DNA of 64,000 nt from Streptomyces sp. NBC_01255 (lineage in GTDB: Bacteria; Actinomycetota; Actinomycetes; Streptomycetales; Streptomycetaceae). A program made the position numbers and the translations under genes. The notes beneath the pieces were generated by a model. That model did no database searches, was not told where the DNA came from, and saw only the letters and a program-made list of their open reading frames with translations. Of this stretch, positions 59,155-64,000 are shown one piece after another. The stretch is from positions 1,674,001 to 1,738,000 of the forward strand of contig NZ_CP108474.1 in NCBI RefSeq assembly GCF_036226445.1, in the 5' to 3' direction. The first letter of the stretch is position 1, and each line of letters begins with the position of its first letter.

Positions 59155-60045
59155 ATGCGGATGCGTGTCGAGGGACCGGCGAAGCCCGGCCTGCGGATGG
59201 AGAGCGCCGACGGGCGGCGGCTGGTACTGGTCCAGGGCGGGGTTCCGGTGCTGTTCGCCCGGCAGCGGGTCACCCGGTACGGGCTGCACTACGCGCGGAC
59301 GGGCCGGTACGTCTCGCCGCTGGCGCCCTTGCGGGCGGAACTGGCCCGCACTGTCGCCGAGTTCGCGGAGCCCGGCTCGGAGGAGTGGACGGATCGCTGG
59401 GCCGCGCACGCCGGGGCGGCGCTCCGCGCGGCGGACGACGGGCCGCTCCACGAGGGCGAGTGGCACTTCGCCCCGGACGCGAGGCACTGGTTCGCGGACT
59501 GCAATTGGCCGAAACTGCTCGCCCACGACCCGGACCGGGGCCACCTCACCTGGTTCGGGTACGGCGACCCGGACGAGGACGCCCGGGACCTGCTGCCGCT
59601 GCGGGCCCTGTCGCACCCGGAGGCGCCCCGGGTGAAGGCGTACCGCCGCCAGTACCGGGAGGGGATCCTGCCGCCGGTGTTCGCGTGGTGGATCAGCGGG
59701 CTCAACTCCCCCGTGGTCCTCGACGGTCACGACCGGCTGACGGCGGTGCTCGCGGAGGGCGGCCGCCCCCGGGTCCTGCTCCTCTCCCGAGCCATGGACG
59801 CCGCCTGGGTCGCGCTCTGGGTGGAGGGGCCCGTACGGGAATACGAGCTGCGGCTCGCCGCTCTGGAGGGCCCGCTCGCCCCGGTCCGGGCCGCCAACCA
59901 GAGCCGCGAGCTGGCCGCGAAGCTGCAGGCGTTCGACCGCACCCCCGACCTCACCCGTGCCTGGCCCTACCAGGGCGGGCCCGCGGCCTGGGACGCGGCG
60001 GCGGCCGCGCACATCCCGGGCTGGGCCCCCGACGCCGACCGGTGA
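59155..60045 (+). CDS. Unrecognised protein with a ParB/Srx-like motif
   Basis: A 296-residue soluble protein. I do not recognise the family. The sequence LNSPVVLDGHDRLTAVLAEG at about 182-201 resembles the core of ParB/sulfiredoxin-like domains (usual form PxxLDGHHRLxAA), which bind nucleotides. The N-terminal 50 residues form beta strands (RRLVLVQGGVPVLFA) and the C-terminus is helical with many Ala and Arg. It is tryptophan-rich in the middle (WTDRWAAHAG, WHFAPDARHWFADCNW). It is leaderless and apparently monocistronic, between the lipoate ligase and a secreted protease. Confidence 0.75.
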   Translation: MRMRVEGPAKPGLRMESADGRRLVLVQGGVPVLFARQRVTRYGLHYARTGRYVSPLAPLRAELARTVAEFAEPGSEEWTDRWAAHAGAALRAADDGPLHEGEWHFAPDARHWFADCNWPKLLAHDPDRGHLTWFGYGDPDEDARDLLPLRALSHPEAPRVKAYRRQYREGILPPVFAWWISGLNSPVVLDGHDRLTAVLAEGGRPRVLLLSRAMDAAWVALWVEGPVREYELRLAALEGPLAPVRAANQSRELAAKLQAFDRTPDLTRAWPYQGGPAAWDAAAAAHIPGWAPDADR

Positions 60046-60168
60046 CCGCTCCCCTCCTTGATCGTTGAAGTCCGGACGGGCCGGAACGGGCCGTGGTGAC
60101 GGGCAGAGGAAACGTCTCCGCATGCCGCCGCCGGCCCCGGGAAACGCCGCCGACAGTTCGGAGATGCC

Positions 60169-61008
60169 GTGGGACGCATGGGATGCATGGGACGGATGAG
60201 AAGGCTGCGAAGGCTCATGGCCACGGCCACGGGGGCGGCGCTGGCCCTGAGCCCCCTCGGCCCCGCCCCGGCGGCGCACGCGATCGTCGGAGGGCAGGAG
60301 GCGACGCCGCACCAGTACCCGTTCATGGCGGGGCTCGTGGACCTCGCCGAGCAGCGGGTGGTGTGCGGCGGGGCGCTCGTCACCGACCGGTACGTACTCA
60401 CGGCCGCCCACTGTCTGACCGGTTCCTACAGCGACCCCGCCCGGCTGGGCGTCCTCCTGGGCGACCACGACCTGACGACCGGGGACGACAGCCCGTACAC
60501 CGTCCTGGCGACGCCGGAACGGTTCGTCGTGCATCCCGACTACGACCCGGAGACCCAGCGGAACGACATCGCGCTCGTCCGGCTGGCCGAACCGGTCGCG
60601 TACAACCGCGGCGTGAGCCCGGTCGGGCTGCCCGCCCCGTACTCCCACGGCACCTTCGACCACACCCAGGTCGAGGTCCCCGGCTGGGGCGCCACCTCGT
60701 TCGGCGGCCGGACCTCCGACGTCCTGCGCACGGTGGTCCTCGGCACGATGAGCAATCCGACGTGCGTGGACCGGGGCATGGCCCACGTCGCCTCCCCGCA
60801 GATCTGCACCTACGCCCCCGGGCGCGACACCTGCCTGTACGACTCCGGCGGCCCCCTGGTCCGCAAGGTCGGGCGGAAGCCGTACCTGGTCGGCCTGGTC
60901 TCCTACGGGAAGGGGTGCGCGACCGACACCCCCGCCGTGAACACCCGCGTGTGGTCCTACCTCAGCTGGATCGGGAGGACGACGGGGAAGCGCCCCGCCG
61001 CTTCATGA
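60169..61008 (+). CDS. Secreted trypsin-like serine protease (S1)
   Basis: The 279-residue protein has signal peptide 1-38 (RRLRRLMATATGAALALS ... PAAHA) directly followed by IVGGQEATPHQYPFMAGL. The chymotrypsin-fold triad is His81 (LTAAHCL), Asp133 (RNDIALVRL) and Ser226 (YDSGGPL), with disulfide-forming cysteines around His81 and Ser226. The catalytic motif lacks the usual glycine before Asp-Ser-Gly-Gly. There is no propeptide between the signal peptide and IVGG, so signal peptidase cleavage would create the activating N-terminus. GTG 60169 follows GGAG by five bases; ATG 60196 is an alternative. Its 3' end overlaps the convergent transporter gene by 47 bases. Confidence 0.9.
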   Translation: MGRMGCMGRMRRLRRLMATATGAALALSPLGPAPAAHAIVGGQEATPHQYPFMAGLVDLAEQRVVCGGALVTDRYVLTAAHCLTGSYSDPARLGVLLGDHDLTTGDDSPYTVLATPERFVVHPDYDPETQRNDIALVRLAEPVAYNRGVSPVGLPAPYSHGTFDHTQVEVPGWGATSFGGRTSDVLRTVVLGTMSNPTCVDRGMAHVASPQICTYAPGRDTCLYDSGGPLVRKVGRKPYLVGLVSYGKGCATDTPAVNTRVWSYLSWIGRTTGKRPAAS

Positions 61009-62494
61009 GGGCGGTGTAGAGGAGCAGCGAGGCCGCGAGTCCCACGGCCCATCCGTAGTCGGCGAGGGGCTTGAGGAAGGGGATCAGGCCGTCCTCGGGG
61101 AACGGACCGGTGCCCGGCGCCGAGTGGGAGCCGCCGACGGCGAGGACGCCGCCGACCGCGAACGCGAGGACGGCCGCCGGGTTCCAGCCGCCCCGGTACC
61201 AGTACGGCCCGTCCGCCCGGTACAGCCCTTCCAGGTCGAGCGCGGTGCGGCGGACGAGCCAGTAGTCGGCGATGAGGATGCCGGCCACGGTGCCGAGGAG
61301 ACCGCCGACCAGGCCGAGCCAGGTGAAGATGTAGAGCTCGGGGGTGGCGGTGAGCTTCCACGGCATGATGAGGACGCCGACGACGCCGGTGATCAGCGCG
61401 CCCGTACGGAAGTTCACGAACTTCGGTGCCAGGTTGGCGAGGTCGTACGCCGGGGAGACGACGTTCGCCGCGATGTTGACCGAGAGCGTCGCGACGAGGA
61501 CGGTCACCAGGGCGAAGAGCAGGCCGAAGACGTTGTCGGCCTTGGCGGCGAGCGCCACCGGGTCCCAGACGGGCGCTCCGTACACGGCCTGCGAGCCGGA
61601 GGTGACGAGCACCGAGAGCAGCGCGAACAGGGTCATGGTGGTGGGCAGGCCGAGGGTCTGGCCCCACACCTGGGCCCGCTGCCCCGCCCCGAAGCGCGTG
61701 AAGTCGGGGATGTTGAGGCTGAGCGTCGCCCAGAAGGCGATCATGCCCATGAGGGCGGGGAAGAAGACCGGCCAGAAGTCCGCGCCCCAGCCGAGCCGGG
61801 AGGGCTGGTCGAGGAGGGGGCCGAGACCGCCCGCCTTGACCGTGATCCAGACGAGGAGGGCGAGCGCGCCGACGATGACGAAGGGCGCGGCCCAGTTCTC
61901 GAAGCGGCGCAGGGCGTCCATGCCCCGGTAGATGATGGCGAGTTCGAGGGCCCAGAAGAGGACGAAGCAGAGCCACAGGGTCCAGGGCTGGCCACCGATC
62001 CTCGACGCCTCCGCCCAGCTGCCGCCGAAGACCTTGTCGAGGAGGATGAAGACGCCCTGTCCGCCGATCCAGGTCTGGATGCCGAACCACGCGCAGGCGA
62101 CGCCGGCGCGGATGAGGGCAGGCAGGTTGGCGCCGCGCAGCCCGAAGGAGGCGCGGGCGAGGACCGGGAAGGGGATGCCGTACTTGGGTCCGGCGTGCCC
62201 GGTGAGGAGCATCGGAAGCAGCACGACGACGTTGGCGAGGGCGATGGTGAGGACGGCCTGCTTCCAGTCCATGCCGAGGGCGACGAGACCGGAGGCGAGC
62301 ATCCAGGAGGGGATGTTGTGGGCCATGCCGACCCAGAGGGCGGCGAAGTTGTACGTGGTCCAGCGGCGCTCCGCGACGGGGACGGGGAGCAGGTCGTCAT
62401 TGACGAAGCGGGGGTCGGTGGGGGCCGTGCCGGGCGCGAGCTCGGCACGGCCGTCGGCCGTGGCGGGTCTTCCGGAGGAGGCGGTGGCGGTCAT
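60962..62494 (-). CDS. NCS1 family nucleobase/allantoin/hydantoin permease
   Basis: The 510-residue protein has about twelve transmembrane helices and the NCS1 features: RRWTTYNFAALWVGMAHNIP at the start, GIPFPVLARASFGLRGANLP, AWFGIQTWIGGQ and ATLSLNIPDFTRFG. It imports nucleobases, allantoin or hydantoins with sodium or protons. ATG 62494 has AAGGG upstream. The gene ahead of it on the same strand is a broken remnant (62563-62761) that may have encoded the matching enzyme. It overlaps the protease gene tail to tail by 47 bases. Confidence 0.9.
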   Translation of the reverse strand: MTATASSGRPATADGRAELAPGTAPTDPRFVNDDLLPVPVAERRWTTYNFAALWVGMAHNIPSWMLASGLVALGMDWKQAVLTIALANVVVLLPMLLTGHAGPKYGIPFPVLARASFGLRGANLPALIRAGVACAWFGIQTWIGGQGVFILLDKVFGGSWAEASRIGGQPWTLWLCFVLFWALELAIIYRGMDALRRFENWAAPFVIVGALALLVWITVKAGGLGPLLDQPSRLGWGADFWPVFFPALMGMIAFWATLSLNIPDFTRFGAGQRAQVWGQTLGLPTTMTLFALLSVLVTSGSQAVYGAPVWDPVALAAKADNVFGLLFALVTVLVATLSVNIAANVVSPAYDLANLAPKFVNFRTGALITGVVGVLIMPWKLTATPELYIFTWLGLVGGLLGTVAGILIADYWLVRRTALDLEGLYRADGPYWYRGGWNPAAVLAFAVGGVLAVGGSHSAPGTGPFPEDGLIPFLKPLADYGWAVGLAASLLLYTALMKRRGASPSSSRSS

Positions 62495-62562
62495 GCGGAA
62501 CCCTTCGTTCGTTCGGCGGGGACGGAACGAGGCCGTGCGGGGCGTGGGGGTTCGGCGCGGGG

Positions 62563-62761
62563 TCAGGGGCGGAGGACGGGGATGATCTCGCCGCCGTACA
62601 CGCGGTGTCGGGGTTGTCGGCGCGGCCGTGGTGGCTGTACTCGTACCCCTGCCGGTCCTTGATATACGCGGTGAGCGGCTCCGGCACCATCCCCGAGTGC
62701 CCGCCGTCCTCGGCGACAGCACCGGGGCCCGGACCCAACGGCTCTCGGGCTTGCCGAGGTT
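62563..62761 (-). pseudogene. Remnant of an unrecognised gene upstream of the NCS1 transporter
   Basis: On the minus strand coding-like sequence can be followed over about 65 codons in three frames: NLGKPESRWVRAPVL, then GHSGMVPEPLTAYIKDRQGY with EYSHHGRADNPD, then VYGGEIIPVLRP and TGA at 62563-62565. Two frame changes join these pieces, and nothing upstream continues them. This looks like the C-terminus of an enzyme lost by truncation, 68 bases before the transporter gene. I could not assign the family. Confidence 0.5.
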
Positions 62762-63241
62762 CACAGCGACCGCGCAGGCCGCGTGCGGAGACTGAGCGCG
62801 GCGATCGCCCGGTACTGCCGCGATCACGCTCCTCGCGTGCCGGGTCGGCGTGCGACGGCCTGCCCGTCGCTGCCGCGGACCGTTCCGCAGCGCCGTACAG
62901 GTCGGTCGGACAGGCACAACAATGGAGTTGTGGACAGGGAGCAGGCGCGCCGGACGGCTGCTGGACGGCCCGCTCGACGAAGACGAAGCACACCGTCCGT
63001 GCCGGAGCCCAGCTGGATGCCGAACATGGCGCGCGCGCTGTCGATGCGACCGTCAGCGGTCGCCACGCGGACTCGCCGCCCTCGGCCAGTGAAGCCACAA
63101 GCGGCAGAGCCTTTTGAACCACACCCGGCACCCCTGGGTGGGAGAACCATACGAAGGGTTCGCCCTGTCCCGGTGTACAACGTAGGGAGCCTTTTCCAAG
63201 CTGGCGGCGCTGACCGCGAGTTGGACAGTCCTGCGCAACGA
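62762..63241. other. Gene-free junction between gene remnant and insertion sequence
   Basis: Open frames occur on both strands, but none has a credible start, ribosome site and family-like sequence together. The stretch probably holds decayed coding DNA and the left end of the insertion sequence that carries the transposase at 63301. I could not define the terminal inverted repeat because the right end is outside the window. Confidence 0.4.
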
Positions 63242-63299
63242 CGAAGCTCCTGGTAGACGGGTTCTCGACCAAGATCACCCGTGTCCGCCAGGAGCTTCG
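63242..63299 (+). promoter_or_regulatory. Hairpin that hides the transposase ribosome binding site
   Basis: CGAAGCTCCTGG (63242-63253) pairs perfectly with CCAGGAGCTTCG (63288-63299), and inside ACGGGT pairs with ACCCGT. The right arm contains the AGGAG ribosome site and ends one base before GTG 63301. A message reading in from outside would fold and block translation, a known way for insertion sequences to avoid activation by neighbouring promoters. Confidence 0.6.
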
Positions 63300-63300
63300 C

Positions 63301-64000
63301 GTGCTTGCCTACCCGTCCTCGATTGATCTGTCCAGCCGCACCTTGCGGTTCCTGACCGGACAACTGAAGGCCAGGCGGCAGGACGTCGGGACGCGGTGGC
63401 GACGCCTTCCCGCCTCGCGACAGGCCCTGCTCGCCCTGGCCCACCTGCGGTGCGGTGACACCTACGCCCAACTGGCCGCCGGGTTCGGCATCGGGATCGC
63501 GACCGTCTACCGCTACATACGTGAAGCCGTCGAGGCCCTGGCCGCCATCGCCCCGTCCCTGGCCGAGGCCATGCGGACGATCCGGGAGAAGGCATTCGTC
63601 ATCCTCGACGGCACCCTGCTGCCGATCGACCGCATCGCCGCCGACACCCCCTACTACTCCGGGAAACACAAACGCCACGGCATGAACGTGCAGGTCCTCA
63701 CCGACCCGTTCGGACGGCTGCTCTGGGCCTCGCCGGCTCTGCCCGGCTCGACTCACGACCTGACCGCCACGCGACACCACGGGATCATCGAAGCCCTCAC
63801 CGAAACAGGACTCAAATGCTGGGCGGACAAGACGTATCAAGGCGCCGGCGGACCCGTCCGCGTACCGTTCCGAGGCCGCCGGCTCAGGCGGTGGAAGCGC
63901 CGCCACAACACCACCCACGCCAAGATCCGCTGTCTCGGTGAGCAGGCCATGGCCACCCTCAAGGGCTGGCGCCTCCTGCGGAAGCTCCGCTGCAGCACCA
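63301..64000 (+). CDS. IS5-type DDE transposase (DDE_Tnp_4/HARBI1-like), 3' end outside window
   Basis: The first 233 codons are present. Residues 35-80 form a helix-turn-helix region (LPASRQALLALAHLRCGDTY, AAGFGIGIATVYRYIREAVE). The DDE nuclease follows with Asp103 in LDGTLLPID, Asp153 in GSTHDLTA, ADKTYQG at 176-182 and the probable Glu214 in LGEQAMATLKGW. This is the pattern of IS5-family transposases common in Streptomyces. GTG 63301 has AGGAG eight bases upstream, inside the hairpin at 63242-63299. It looks intact as far as visible, so the element may be active. Confidence 0.9.
   Translation, partial: MLAYPSSIDLSSRTLRFLTGQLKARRQDVGTRWRRLPASRQALLALAHLRCGDTYAQLAAGFGIGIATVYRYIREAVEALAAIAPSLAEAMRTIREKAFVILDGTLLPIDRIAADTPYYSGKHKRHGMNVQVLTDPFGRLLWASPALPGSTHDLTATRHHGIIEALTETGLKCWADKTYQGAGGPVRVPFRGRRLRRWKRRHNTTHAKIRCLGEQAMATLKGWRLLRKLRCST

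Noticed and set aside
60178..60200. Repeated ATGGGA/ATGGGAC units as a regulatory repeat
   Set aside because: They lie inside the basic signal-peptide start of the protease and are too short to support more than coincidence.
62824..63918. Minus-strand frame across the IS junction
   Set aside because: It runs opposite the transposase gene and has no domain or ribosome site; the plus-strand transposase motifs explain the region.
1..64000. CRISPR arrays, tRNA, rRNA or riboswitches
   Set aside because: No regularly spaced direct repeats, cloverleaf sequences or known riboswitch cores were found on either strand by eye; a covariance-model search could still find small RNAs.

Overview
The window reads as chromosomal DNA of a Streptomyces-type actinomycete. 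It is very GC-rich, nearly every codon ends in G or C, GTG starts are common, and many genes appear to be translated from leaderless transcripts. The gene content (ethylmalonyl-CoA pathway, an Ada-AlkA fusion beside Ogt, an Rv2578c-type radical SAM protein, a psd-pssA pair) is typical of high-GC actinobacteria. No rRNA, tRNA or CRISPR array was seen. A transposase gene runs off the right edge.

Layout. 1-305: start of a secreted alpha/beta hydrolase with a strong palindromic control region. 491-5650: a minus-strand operon of four peptidases (M55 D-aminopeptidase, M20, S9, S66 LD-carboxypeptidase) suited to recycling D-amino-acid or cell-wall peptides. 5933-7117: an unrecognised protein with a possible DNA-binding segment. 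7335-16046: a polymorphic toxin locus made of a 2691-residue YD-repeat protein and a small downstream gene that is the likely immunity gene. The large protein has a signal peptide, an inserted ricin-type lectin, a HINT autoprotease and a C-terminal deaminase-like domain. Divergent from it is a large secreted DNRLRE/FG-GAP protein (16539-19751). 19833-27088: an MFS exporter with a C-terminal repeat tail, an SRPBCC protein, a LexA-box-preceded radical SAM gene, a secreted alpha/beta hydrolase, a RidA protein and a HEAT-repeat protein.

27398-36634 is the acyl-CoA block: a duplicated 3-hydroxyacyl-CoA dehydrogenase, a TetR regulator, then ccr, meaA, an HpcH/HpaI-type lyase, a MaoC hydratase and an acyl-CoA dehydrogenase. 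The last five are tightly packed and form the core of the ethylmalonyl-CoA pathway, which turns acetyl/crotonyl units into glyoxylate and propionyl/succinyl units and supplies ethylmalonyl-CoA. psd and pssA (phosphatidylethanolamine synthesis) follow.

38403-47841 holds a double GNAT, a sugar-epimerase-like protein, a complete branched-chain amino-acid ABC transporter operon (livF-G-H-M-K) with a divergent PucR regulator, and glycerate kinase. 47954-52026 holds a BCCT osmolyte transporter followed by ADP-ribosylglycohydrolase, NUDIX and a frame-disrupted SIR2 gene, a possible ADP-ribose/NAD module. 52049-62494 holds Ogt and Ada-AlkA (alkylation repair), a metallophosphoesterase, a YrdC/Sua5 protein, a FAD oxidoreductase, an inositol-monophosphatase-family enzyme, a lipoate ligase with permuted domain order, an unrecognised protein with a ParB-like motif, a trypsin-like protease and an NCS1 transporter. 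62563-64000 is an insertion-sequence junction with a truncated, frameshifted gene remnant and a DDE transposase cut by the window end.
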